From DATJGR01 sp041739525 (lineage in GTDB: Bacteria > Pseudomonadota > Gammaproteobacteria > Pseudomonadales > Azotimanducaceae): a stretch of DNA of 64,000 nt. The stretch's first letter is position 1; each line of letters begins with the position of its first letter. This document shows, piece by piece, positions 32,168 through 40,965 of the stretch. The stretch spans positions 1 to 64,000 of the forward strand of contig JBGSNQ010000146.1 of the NCBI GenBank assembly GCA_041739525.1, read 5' to 3'. The notes beneath the pieces are model-generated. The model had not been told where the DNA came from. It searched no databases and saw nothing but the letters and a program-made list of their open reading frames with translations. Made by a program: the position numbers and the translations under genes.

Positions 32168-33418
32168 TCAGTGGTCGTGGCTGGCGCCCGACTTTTCGAT
32201 GTCGGCCTTGATCAGAAAACTGTTCTCGGTGACGTACTGCTCACCCGCTTCCAGCCCGCCCAGCACCTCGATCCAAACCGCATCGCTCGCGCCCAGTTCC
32301 AACATGCGCACCTCGTACGTATCGTTCACGCGGGCGAAGACCACCGTGAAATCGCGAAAACGCTGCAACGCGGATTTCTTTACGGCTAACGGGACGTTCC
32401 TTTCGGCGACGGTGACTACGCCGTGCACAAACTGGCCGGGCCGCCACAGGCCTTGCGCGTTTTCGAGCACCACGCGCGCGCGCACGCTCTGGCTCGAATG
32501 CGTTGTGAGCGGCGCCAGGGTAGAAATGACGGCGTCGGCAGAGACCTCCCCATCCAGACTCACGACGCGGACCGACTGGCCGGCCTTGACCTTGCTCAGG
32601 TCGCGTCCGAATACATCGAGCTCGGCCCACACCTTCGACAGGTCGCCGATCACGAACAGCGGCTCGTCGCCGGTGGCTTCGCCCGCCACCGCGCTGCGCA
32701 ACAGCACCGTGCCGCCGATCGGCGCCGTAACCGAATAGCTCTGCAGGCTTTCGTTGCTTTGCACGGTGGCCAGCACCTCGCCGGCACCGACCCGATCGCC
32801 GAGCCCCTTGCGCATCTCGCGGACGACTCCGGGGAAGCGCGCGCGAACACGCGCAACCAAAGCAGGATCGGTCTGAATGGCGCCGGTCAGCGACAGCAAC
32901 TCGCGGATCGCTGCCGGACCCGCAGTCTCTACGTTGAGCCCTGCAGCCTGTACGGCGTCGGCGGCGATCCTTACACGCCCTTCGTACGATGCGTAGGTCC
33001 AAGTGGACGTTTTGCCGGCGCGCGTGGCTGTAACTTTTACATCGAACGAATGCGGCTCCTTCACGACGCCGTTACCTTTCAGGTACTCGCCCTCCGGTGC
33101 GAATTCGAAGCGATCGGTCTTGTCGCCCAGCCGGCCCAGCTCGACGTCGAGCTGAACCTGGTCCGGCGCAAGCGGCTCATCACCGTGGTAGACGTAGACG
33201 TGAAACTCCGGCGGCACGCCCTCTTCGAAGATCGTCATCTCGACCGCGAAGTCGCCATCGCGCAGCATGCGGCCGCGATGCGGACCACGTTCGAAGTCAC
33301 CCACCGTCTGCGCGGCCTCTTTTGCATTGCTCGCATGCTCATTCGGCGAACAGGCGATGAGCGTCATCAGTAAAGCGGTCGCGACTACCGCACGTACTTT
33401 CAATTCGGTCGCATTCAT
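32168..33418 (-). CDS. czcB: Efflux RND periplasmic adaptor, CzcB type
   Basis: A 416-residue membrane-fusion protein. The N-terminus is a lipoprotein signal (VVATALLMTLIAC, Cys near residue 23). An extra domain with FEEGVPPEFHVYVYHGDEPL typical of CzcB relatives follows. The lipoyl and beta-barrel domains come after it (MRKGLGDRVGAGEVLATVQS; YSVTAPIGGTVLLRS), and the protein ends in SGASHDH. It bridges the CzcA-type pump and the CzcC-type channel. Its start overlaps the czcC stop by 4 bases. Confidence 0.9.
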   Translation of the reverse strand: MNATELKVRAVVATALLMTLIACSPNEHASNAKEAAQTVGDFERGPHRGRMLRDGDFAVEMTIFEEGVPPEFHVYVYHGDEPLAPDQVQLDVELGRLGDKTDRFEFAPEGEYLKGNGVVKEPHSFDVKVTATRAGKTSTWTYASYEGRVRIAADAVQAAGLNVETAGPAAIRELLSLTGAIQTDPALVARVRARFPGVVREMRKGLGDRVGAGEVLATVQSNESLQSYSVTAPIGGTVLLRSAVAGEATGDEPLFVIGDLSKVWAELDVFGRDLSKVKAGQSVRVVSLDGEVSADAVISTLAPLTTHSSQSVRARVVLENAQGLWRPGQFVHGVVTVAERNVPLAVKKSALQRFRDFTVVFARVNDTYEVRMLELGASDAVWIEVLGGLEAGEQYVTENSFLIKADIEKSGASHDH

Positions 33419-34704
33419 TTCGCATCTCCGGAATTTGTGTCGGCCACGATCGAGCGGCCCATCAAACGTTCGATTTCGATCAGCAGCGCGTGGTATTCGG
33501 CGGCCGCTGCGATCGCCTCGCGGCGCACATCGAGCAGCTGTTGTTGTGCATTCGCGAGCTCGAAAAACGTGACGCGCCCCTGGCGGAACGACTGCTCGGT
33601 CGATTGCAGCACGCGCTGCGATTGCGGCTGAACCTGCTCACGCAGCGTCCGCGCTTCCAACTGCGCGTGGTGGAGTTCCTGATAGAGCTCGAACAGAACC
33701 GCACTCGCCTCCACGCGAGCGGCCTGCACATCGAACGGAACCTTCGCCAGCGCCGCCTCAGCCTCGCGTATCGACGGCTCCGCGCGGCGACCGGCGCCGA
33801 GCGGCAAGCTGACCGATGCGACCAGTGCGGAGTCGTCGATGAATTCCAAACGCCGCACGCCGGCTGACCAGACGATTTCCGAACTACGCGCGGTCCTCGC
33901 GAGATTGAGCTGCGCTACTGCGAGTCGTTCGCGCGACAACATCCGTCGCATCGCCGGACTGGCATCGACCTCATCCAGCAACTCTTCGAGCGTTTTCGTT
34001 TCGGAAAATTCGAAGAGGTTGGCCGACACGCGTTCGAACTGCGGTTTGGTTTCTCCCCACGTAGCGGCCAACCGCACGCGGCCGGACGTCAATTGGTGTT
34101 CCGCGTGTTCTTCGTCGATGCGCGCCCTGGCGAGGCTGATTTCCGCGCGTCCCAGTTCGTGTTGTGGCGCGGCCCCGATACGCACGCGTTCGTTCACACG
34201 GTCGACGGTCGCCGCGGATAGCTGCGTCGCTTCGCGCGCCACGATGAGTTGTTCCTGTCGCGCCGCAACCTCCACGAAGCGACCGGCGACTTGCGCCAGC
34301 AGATCGAGGCGCGCGGTCGTCTGATCGATCGCAGCAGCATCCGTCTCGTACTGCGCGAGTGTGGTACGTGCGGTTTGTCTTCCTCCAAGCTCGAGCACGC
34401 CGCTTAGTCGGAGTGTCGTCTGCAGCGAATCAACGCCGCTCAGGTCACCGCTGCCCGCAAAATCCTCAAACTCCGCGCCAACGGATAAGGGCGGCGCCTG
34501 GGCAGCGCGCGCTTCGCGGGCACGTGATGCAAGCAACAGATACTCGCTGCCGCGCAGCGCCGGGTTCTCCGCGATGGCGCGCGAGACTGCGTCGTCGAGG
34601 GTCAGTGCGCCGGACTCGGCCGACGCTTGGGACGCATCGACGCGTATCAACACAACAACCGTCGCGATGAGCATGCAACGGGTGACAAACAATCGAATGA
34701 ACAT
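33415..34704 (-). CDS. czcC: Outer-membrane efflux channel, CzcC type
   Basis: A 429-residue TolC-fold protein with a signal peptide (LFVTRCMLIATVVVLIRVDASQASA). Two OEP repeats of long alpha-helical hairpins follow (LTLDDAVSRAIAENPALRGS; LAQVAGRFVEVAARQEQL). The ATG at 34,704 is preceded by GGAGG; the open frame starts 20 codons earlier but without a ribosome site or signal. It forms the outer-membrane exit of the metal pump. Confidence 0.9.
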   Translation of the reverse strand: MFIRLFVTRCMLIATVVVLIRVDASQASAESGALTLDDAVSRAIAENPALRGSEYLLLASRAREARAAQAPPLSVGAEFEDFAGSGDLSGVDSLQTTLRLSGVLELGGRQTARTTLAQYETDAAAIDQTTARLDLLAQVAGRFVEVAARQEQLIVAREATQLSAATVDRVNERVRIGAAPQHELGRAEISLARARIDEEHAEHQLTSGRVRLAATWGETKPQFERVSANLFEFSETKTLEELLDEVDASPAMRRMLSRERLAVAQLNLARTARSSEIVWSAGVRRLEFIDDSALVASVSLPLGAGRRAEPSIREAEAALAKVPFDVQAARVEASAVLFELYQELHHAQLEARTLREQVQPQSQRVLQSTEQSFRQGRVTFFELANAQQQLLDVRREAIAAAAEYHALLIEIERLMGRSIVADTNSGDAK

Positions 34705-34779
34705 GAGACCTCCGCCGGCGCATATCCGAAGAAGCGACCGGCGCAGCCGATCGCACTCAATCAACCTTGAGTATCGGAC

Positions 34780-35151
34780 TTACGTGCGCGCTGGAGGGCG
34801 GAGCAGCGGCGAGTGATGACCGTGAGCGCTGCGAAATGCAGGTTCGAAATACGACGGCGCGGCAGGGCTGTAGAGCAAGGCTAGAACAACGGATCCCGCA
34901 ACGCCCGGATGATGACTGAAGAGTCCGCAGTCGTGAACGTGATCCTCGCCGCTCTGAGGAACGTCCGTGTGGTGGCGATCGAGATGGGCGTCGAGGACCA
35001 GGTCGTGAATCGCGGTCGAGTGGTCTTGATGCACATCATCGACGGCGCCGTGAGCATGGATCACGGTCCAAGGGATGCCCATGGTAACGACCGACAGCAC
35101 CAGCAGGGATGCGATCAGCCGACGAGCGCCAAGGCGAAAAGGACGATTCAT
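34780..35151 (-). CDS. Small His-rich secreted protein (CzcI-like)
   Basis: A 123-residue protein with an N-terminal hydrophobic signal (LIASLLVLSVVTMGIPWTVI). A histidine- and aspartate-rich stretch follows (HAHGAVDDVHQDHSTAIHDL; HLDRHHTDVPQSGEDHVHDC). A further hydrophobic patch and a HGHHSP tail close it. Czc operons often start with a small CzcI protein of this type, and position just ahead of czcC supports it. It may buffer periplasmic metal. The family match is by composition and context only. Confidence 0.6.
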   Translation of the reverse strand: MNRPFRLGARRLIASLLVLSVVTMGIPWTVIHAHGAVDDVHQDHSTAIHDLVLDAHLDRHHTDVPQSGEDHVHDCGLFSHHPGVAGSVVLALLYSPAAPSYFEPAFRSAHGHHSPLLRPPART

Positions 35152-35409
35152 GTTTTGAGTATGCCACAGCATGCCGGGATAGGAGCTCTGCGCCGAACTC
35201 CACGCATTCGCCAGACGTTCACTACGCGCGGGCACCTGTGTGCCAACAGGAAGGCTGAGGTGCGATCGTGGCGTTCTATTGCTCCGCTGGTCGCTCTCGT
35301 TGGCCCGCAGGAGCGAGGCCACGCCAGAGCAGCCGCGCCAGATGCCGCCTGGGAAACGGGCGACCGCCTCCCGAACGGAGGTGCCTCCACCATCTATAGC
35401 TACACATGG

Positions 35410-37809
35410 CTACAGCGATGCACGCACCCCGATCCAACCACCGCGCGGGGGCGCAGGGCCATAGAAACGGTGGTTCGTGAACTGCTCGAACTGAGCCACC
35501 TCGGTGGGATCTGCGATCAAACCGAAGGTTTCGTACTGAACGTCGAACAGGTTCTGAACGGTCGCGAACACGCTCAGTTGTTCGCTGAAGCGATACTCTG
35601 CCCGAATGTTCACCACCACGAACGTCCCCGTTCGGTCGAGTAGATTCGCCTCGTCGCCCCGCAGGTATTGTCCGGAGTTGACCGTCATATCGCCCCCCAC
35701 AGACAACGCCGCCGTCGCGCGCCAGTCGATCCCCACCTTTGCACTGTTCGCCGGAATTCCTGGAATCCGGTCACCGTTGCGCACTCGGATCTCGCGCGCA
35801 TCTCCATCCCCGTTCAGGTCGACCGCATCGGGATGCGCGGGGCTCGTCGCAACGAATGAATCGAGGAACACTGCGCGAACGTAGCTGTAGTTGAAGAACC
35901 ACATGATGCCGTTCCAAAGACCGTTCGCGCCGATTTCCACGCCGCTACGGCGTGTGTCGCCAACGTTCGAGAAGAAACCCTGATTCCCCGATATACCTCC
36001 GGTCGCCTGGAAGACGATGTCGTTCGAGTTCGTCGTATCGAAAGCACCCAGGTTCCACTGAACGTCCTCGAACACATCGCCACGCAGGCCGGTCTCGTAC
36101 GTCTTCGCGACGACCTGTTGCAGTGGCGGATCGGCAATGAACGTGTTCGGTAGTGAACACGGTGCAGTGGGACTCGCGCACGCGAGTTCAACCGGCGTCG
36201 GCGTCCGCGACGCTTCGCTGTAGCCGACGTAGCCGTTGAGCGCCGGCAAGAATTGGTACGTCGCACCGAGTGCGGGATTGAAGCGCGCGAATGCGTGCTT
36301 GCCGTCGAGGTCGTCAGCGCCGTCGTCGTCTTCGTCGCGCGGTTGACCGGCATTGTTCAATTGGATCGAGCTGTCGTTGTAACGACCCGAGAGCGTGAGC
36401 GAGAGCGCCTCGGTGAACGACCAGGTGTTCGTGAAATAGGCCGACGCGCTGTGCGTGCTGACGTCGACCGCGGTCGCAGCGCGGATCGCGAAGAGCCCAC
36501 TGCGGCTCGTACTGCGATTCGGCTGCAGTTCGGCAACCTCGACGTTCGCGCGGTAATCGACGTCGGCGCGGTCGAACGCGGCACCGACGATCAACTGGTT
36601 CGGTTTGTCGAACAACGTTCCACGCCACGTCGTCTGTAACGTCGCGCCATAGCTGGTCTGGTTGCGATGACCGATGTTGTTGACGGCATCGTACTGGTCG
36701 CTGATGACGTCCCCATGTTGATCGCGCAGCAGCCGTGCGGGGTCGAACTCGAGGGCGCCGCACGTTTCGTCGTCGTTTTGATCGACGAAATCGTCTTCTT
36801 CGACCAAGCCGGCGTTGCCGGCGCCGTCGTCGCAAGCAGTGAACGGCGAACCGTCGCCATTGAACGAACCGACCTGGTCGTATCGATAGAACGCGGTGCC
36901 CGAAAGCTGCAGCTCCTCCTGAAGCCAATGCGACCCGTTCAGCACGAACATCTGTTGTTGGTTCCCGGTCTCGTCGGGCGAGGTGAAAACGGCGTTACGG
37001 TTCTCGGCAAGCAGTTGCGCCGGGCTGACACCGTTTCCGGTCAGGTCGGTATTGGCGTAGAAGTAGTCGAAGTCGAGCGTCGTCGCATCGGTATGCCATC
37101 CGAACGAACCGAACAGGTTCGACGCGGTCGTCGGAGAGTGATCGCGCCAGCCGTCTTCATCGAGGCGCCGCGCGTTCACGTAATAGCCGAACTCGCCATT
37201 GGTGCCGCCCGCTTCGAAATCGAAGAGGGAGCGCCCAAACGAACCGCCCGACGCTTCGATCGCATAGCCGGGATGGTTGAAGCCATCCTTGGTACGAATC
37301 GCCAATGCCCCACCAAGCGTATTGAGGCCAAAAAGCGGATTCGACCCTGCGGTGAGCTCCATGCTGCTAACGATCGACTCGGGTAGCAGATCCCAATTCA
37401 CCGTACCGCCGAATGCCTCATTTGCACGCACGCCCGCAACGAACACGGCGATGCCTTGTGGCAAGCCGAGCAACGGCGACGCCGTGAAGCCTCGATATTG
37501 CACGTCGGGTTGCAGCGGATTGTTCTGCGCCGCGTTGATCGTGACGCTGCCGAAGTTGCGGTTGAGGAAATCGGAGATGTCGAGACTGTGCTGCTGCTCG
37601 AGTTGTGCGCTTGTCGCTGCCTGAATGTTCGTCGCGATTTTGCCGCGGGGCAGACCCACCCCGTGGGTAGGTGTAACGCCGATGACTTCGATCCGTTCGG
37701 GTTCAGTGGGTGGCGTTGTGGCAAACGTCCAAGGCGAGGCGATACCGAAGAGAAGCGCGACAGCGCACGAGTTTCGGGCCATGGAATGGCGCTGGAGTAC
37801 GCAGTGCAT
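35410..37809 (-). CDS. TonB-dependent outer-membrane receptor
   Basis: About 799 residues with a signal peptide (CAVALLFGIASPWTFA). An N-terminal plug follows (about residues 55-170; TSAQLEQQHSLDISDFLNRN, ITIN-type TonB-plug strand, SNPLFGLNTLGGALAIRTKD), then a 22-strand-type barrel ending NHRFYGPAPPRGGWIGVRAS. It imports a scarce ligand through the outer membrane with TonB energy. It lies upstream of the His-rich/Czc genes on the same strand, 258 bases away, hinting at a metal-related ligand, but substrate cannot be assigned. The start could also be an ATG at 37,782 or a GTG at 37,839. The C-terminus ends in Leu and lacks the common Phe. Confidence 0.85.
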   Translation of the reverse strand: MHCVLQRHSMARNSCAVALLFGIASPWTFATTPPTEPERIEVIGVTPTHGVGLPRGKIATNIQAATSAQLEQQHSLDISDFLNRNFGSVTINAAQNNPLQPDVQYRGFTASPLLGLPQGIAVFVAGVRANEAFGGTVNWDLLPESIVSSMELTAGSNPLFGLNTLGGALAIRTKDGFNHPGYAIEASGGSFGRSLFDFEAGGTNGEFGYYVNARRLDEDGWRDHSPTTASNLFGSFGWHTDATTLDFDYFYANTDLTGNGVSPAQLLAENRNAVFTSPDETGNQQQMFVLNGSHWLQEELQLSGTAFYRYDQVGSFNGDGSPFTACDDGAGNAGLVEEDDFVDQNDDETCGALEFDPARLLRDQHGDVISDQYDAVNNIGHRNQTSYGATLQTTWRGTLFDKPNQLIVGAAFDRADVDYRANVEVAELQPNRSTSRSGLFAIRAATAVDVSTHSASAYFTNTWSFTEALSLTLSGRYNDSSIQLNNAGQPRDEDDDGADDLDGKHAFARFNPALGATYQFLPALNGYVGYSEASRTPTPVELACASPTAPCSLPNTFIADPPLQQVVAKTYETGLRGDVFEDVQWNLGAFDTTNSNDIVFQATGGISGNQGFFSNVGDTRRSGVEIGANGLWNGIMWFFNYSYVRAVFLDSFVATSPAHPDAVDLNGDGDAREIRVRNGDRIPGIPANSAKVGIDWRATAALSVGGDMTVNSGQYLRGDEANLLDRTGTFVVVNIRAEYRFSEQLSVFATVQNLFDVQYETFGLIADPTEVAQFEQFTNHRFYGPAPPRGGWIGVRASL

Positions 37810-37839
37810 CGCGGTAGCGTAAGCCAACGAGAAGCGCAC

Positions 37840-38938
37840 CGAAAGGCGCCGTGCATGAAAGTGATGCGAGCCGCCGAAAACTGCTGCGCGCTATGAACGG
37901 CGCGAAACGCGCGGCGTCACCAGTTGAACTAAGGGGCGATGCTCACGTACTGCCGTACCTCCGCGGCGTGCTCTGTCGGTCGCTCGCGCGACGGCCACGG
38001 CGGGTTCGCCGCTCTGAGCCGAAGTATCCGAGCCCTGCGATGCCCGCATCCGAGTCGCGGCGGGCGTCTTCTCGTCGATCGTCGTGGTGCTGAAACACGC
38101 ACCTGCATGTATCTGTGCGATCGCACGCCTTCAACGGCAGGTTTGGCGCATCGGTACACAGGATGCGAACACCTTCAATCTGCGTAGCTGCAGAACAGGC
38201 GACGCCCTTCGCTACCACGGAAACTGCGCGGTACGGTGATTTCTTCAACGCAGCGCTGCTCGTCGAGCGATCTGCAATGCCAGACCCGGGAAGAACATGC
38301 CCCGTGGTTCCGCCGGCATCGGCGCATCCGCAGCGACCCGGTGTTCGATGGTTCTTCCAGCTCGAGTCGTTACAACCATGATTCGGCGCGGGCGGTCGAA
38401 TCTCCACGCCAACTCGGGCCAAAGGCCTTTAGGGTCCCACCAGCACCCGGCGCTCGATCCATCCTCGGTAGCTGTGTAGCGGTGTTCCACGACGAGACCT
38501 CAACTGCAGTCCGAAACCATCGTTGTCGATCCGGTGCCGTGGCGTGAATGAGGAGCTGGCAAGCGAATTGTTCGACTTTCGCGAACATATCGGACTGCGC
38601 CTGCGTTCGGCGGTCCGGAAGGAGACAGTCGCGCTCAGAACAGTTACTGATACGGCCGAGCCGAACCACGGCGAGCCAACGCTCGCCGTGGCCGTTTCGT
38701 AGCGCGGTACCTCAGATTCGTCGGTCAACGTCAAATTCGTCACCGGACGGATCCATCGCCTCGATCAAGCTAGGTGAGCATCCCGCAGATCTGCGTCGCG
38801 ACATGGTCTGCACGTACTAGGGTCGCTCAGAAACGCCCCATAGTGTGTGCGTTAGCGAACAGAACCTGGGCACCGGGATCGGTAACTTGCTTCGACCCGC
38901 CGTCTTCGACGGTGGCCCGCACAACAATGAGGTCGATC
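37840..38938. other. Gene-poor kilobase
   Basis: No confident gene is visible. Open frames on both strands are Arg/Ser/Cys-rich and look like chance frames. The least implausible is a minus-strand frame at 38,245-38,490 (82 codons including stop, WWDPKGLWPELAWRFDRP), for which no family was recognised. A strong 11-bp hairpin lies at 38,666-38,691. Decayed genes are possible. Confidence 0.5.
38666..38691. terminator. Strong 11-bp hairpin
   Basis: CCACGGCGAGC (38,666-38,676), a CAAC loop and GCTCGCCGTGG (38,681-38,691) form a perfect GC-rich stem, followed on the plus strand by CCGTTTCGT. It looks like an intrinsic terminator with a poor T-run, yet no confident plus-strand gene lies upstream. 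It could end an unrecognised transcript. Confidence 0.45.
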
Positions 38939-39370
38939 ATGCATACAACTACCCGCACACCGTTTAAGTCGCATCGCGCATACCTCCTCGCAGTGATCAT
39001 GGGGATGGCCGCATTCGGCGTTTCAGCCGCAGAGATGAAGGTCAAGCTCAGCGGCGATCAGGAAGTACCGCCGGTCACAACCACGGCCTCCGGCACAGGG
39101 CAGTTCACGCTGAAGGACGACATGGTTCTGACCGGCAGCGTCAAAACGCACGGCATAAAAGCAACTGCGGCCCACATTCACGCGGGCGCCGCAGGCAAGA
39201 ACGGACCGGTCGCCGTTGCGCTGACGATGAAGGGTGACGACGAGTGGATGGTGCCCGCCGACACGAAGTTGACTGCCGCCCAAGTGACGGAGCTCAAAGC
39301 GGGCGGCATGTATGTGAATGTGCATAGCGCCGCGCACAAAGACGGCGAAATCCGCGCCCAACTGAAGTAG
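38939..39370 (+). CDS. CHRD-domain secreted protein
   Basis: A 143-residue protein with a signal peptide (HRAYLLAVIMGMAAFGVSAA). A single CHRD (chordin-like) domain follows (MKVKLSGDQEVPPVTTTASG, AAHIHAGAAGKNGPVAVAL, MYVNVHSAAHKDGEIRAQL). The domain is common in bacterial exported proteins of unknown role; the conserved HIHAG and HSAxxxDGEIRAQL segments are intact. The ATG at 38,939 has a GAGG site 6 bases upstream. It appears to be transcribed alone. Confidence 0.85.
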   Translation: MHTTTRTPFKSHRAYLLAVIMGMAAFGVSAAEMKVKLSGDQEVPPVTTTASGTGQFTLKDDMVLTGSVKTHGIKATAAHIHAGAAGKNGPVAVALTMKGDDEWMVPADTKLTAAQVTELKAGGMYVNVHSAAHKDGEIRAQLK

Positions 39371-39514
39371 GTGCAAGCCATGCGACGCGACCGTCGGGTC
39401 GCGTTCGCCGGACGAGTCTTCAGCCGGCGAAGCGGTCGAACACCCGATTTGCTCTCGGGCGTGCACGAGCGCTGAAGCCGACCACAGTCGACGCGAACGA
39501 AACCACGCCAACAG

Positions 39515-40723
39515 CTATTTGAGCTTCGTCTCGAAGCGCATGCCCCACGTCAGTTCGTTCGAGGTGACACTGTCGGCGCTCGCCAGCGTTCGATACATGA
39601 CGAAGCCGGACAACACCTTTGCAAACTGCGCAGACGCGCCGACGGACCACACGAAGTAGCCGGGATCGAGCGCATCCGGGAGCGCGTCGGGTGTCAGGAC
39701 GAGACGCGTCGATGGATCGGTACGAAACTGCCCACTCACGGCTGCCGAACGCACGTCGTCGCGCACGTAGTCCGCGTTGAAGTTCGGTGTCAGCACTCCG
39801 AAGGGAACCGGCAGAGCAATCGACAGATAAGCGCCCCCGGTGAGACGCGTCGACTGCGCGCGTTGATTGCCCATCCACAGATCCTGGTCGCCCGCACCGA
39901 ACTCGTTCAAGCGGCCGACATCGACGTCCAGGAAATACGCACCGAGCTTCGGGCCGAAGCGCCACGCGCCTCGTTGCAGATCGAGTGCGCTGGTCAGCGC
40001 AGCGGACAACTGTTTGCCCGCGGCGGAACTCCTCGCAAAGGCGGGAGCGATTCCCTGAACATCGCCGTCGAGGCGCCGCTGAGACTCGTATGCCGTGCTG
40101 CCGTAAGCGATGAGTCCGTCAACGTGCATCGCGTTCTGGCGATAATAGGTGCCGAACAACGACGCCCGCCGCGATTCGACATCGAGAAGGCCGCCGCGCG
40201 GATCGGTGCCGACGCCGAAGTTCGCGTAGCCAAGGCTCGACCCGACTGCAAGATGTTCATCGAATCGATAATCGATGCCGGTGGTCATACCGATGTTGTC
40301 GCCGCCTATGGCTGCCGAACCATCGTGGTGCACGGTGCCGTTGGCGAACGCACCCCATCGCTGCGTTTCACCACGATTCAACACGCCATCGAGCACCGGA
40401 CTCAGAATCGGCCGCGACACTGCATTCAGCGAATCGCCCGCGATCCGCCACTCACCGGCCTGCACGTTCAAGCCCGCCAGATCCACGCCCTGCACACCTG
40501 ACCGAAGCGCCGCCGTGCGTTGCATGACGTTGTCGTTCTGCATCGATGCCATATCGAGTGCGGTGCCGGTTAGCAGCAGCGATTCCGCATCGGACGATGC
40601 AGCTACCGTGTGACTCGATACGATTGAGATCGCCGTCACGAAGAAGGCGGCCGCAGACTTCGACAGAGCGCGCGTGATTCTGCAGGAAGAATGGAGCGAG
40701 CTTGAATGCACTGCGTCCCTCAC
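39515..40723 (-). CDS. Autotransporter-type outer-membrane beta-barrel protein
   Basis: A 402-residue protein. An N-terminal signal-like segment (AAAFFVTAISIVSSHTVAAS) is followed by about 75 residues of linker. A C-terminal barrel of about 280 residues follows, with alternating amphipathic strands (RWGAFANGTVHHDGSAAIGG, MTTGIDYRFDEHLAVGSSLG, LTWGMRFETKLK). The first barrel motif GAFANG resembles autotransporter beta domains. There is almost no passenger, so it may be a stand-alone barrel or a relic of a larger autotransporter. The GTG start is uncertain. Confidence 0.72.
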   Translation of the reverse strand: MRDAVHSSSLHSSCRITRALSKSAAAFFVTAISIVSSHTVAASSDAESLLLTGTALDMASMQNDNVMQRTAALRSGVQGVDLAGLNVQAGEWRIAGDSLNAVSRPILSPVLDGVLNRGETQRWGAFANGTVHHDGSAAIGGDNIGMTTGIDYRFDEHLAVGSSLGYANFGVGTDPRGGLLDVESRRASLFGTYYRQNAMHVDGLIAYGSTAYESQRRLDGDVQGIAPAFARSSAAGKQLSAALTSALDLQRGAWRFGPKLGAYFLDVDVGRLNEFGAGDQDLWMGNQRAQSTRLTGGAYLSIALPVPFGVLTPNFNADYVRDDVRSAAVSGQFRTDPSTRLVLTPDALPDALDPGYFVWSVGASAQFAKVLSGFVMYRTLASADSVTSNELTWGMRFETKLK

Positions 40724-40965
40724 GGTTCAGATACCAGCAACGTCTGACACACGCGTACCTAAATCCTCGATTGCCCCTCTGTCAACCCGTTAGGCGTCGG
40801 AATGTGCCGGAATGCGTCGAACGTCTCATATTGAGGTGCTCGGTTGTCGGCGGAGTCCGACATCCCGACGATTCGGCTTGTCGACGGTGGCACCGCCGTC
40901 CAATACGCTAGGCGCTGCCCGCTCAACCAACGCTCGAACTCAATAACGCTCGAAGAAGGTGCGCC

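Noticed and set aside
38245..38490. A minus-strand frame with a plausible aromatic-rich sequence
   Set aside because: No family, no ribosome site and no conserved neighbours; noted within the gene-poor region and not called as a gene.
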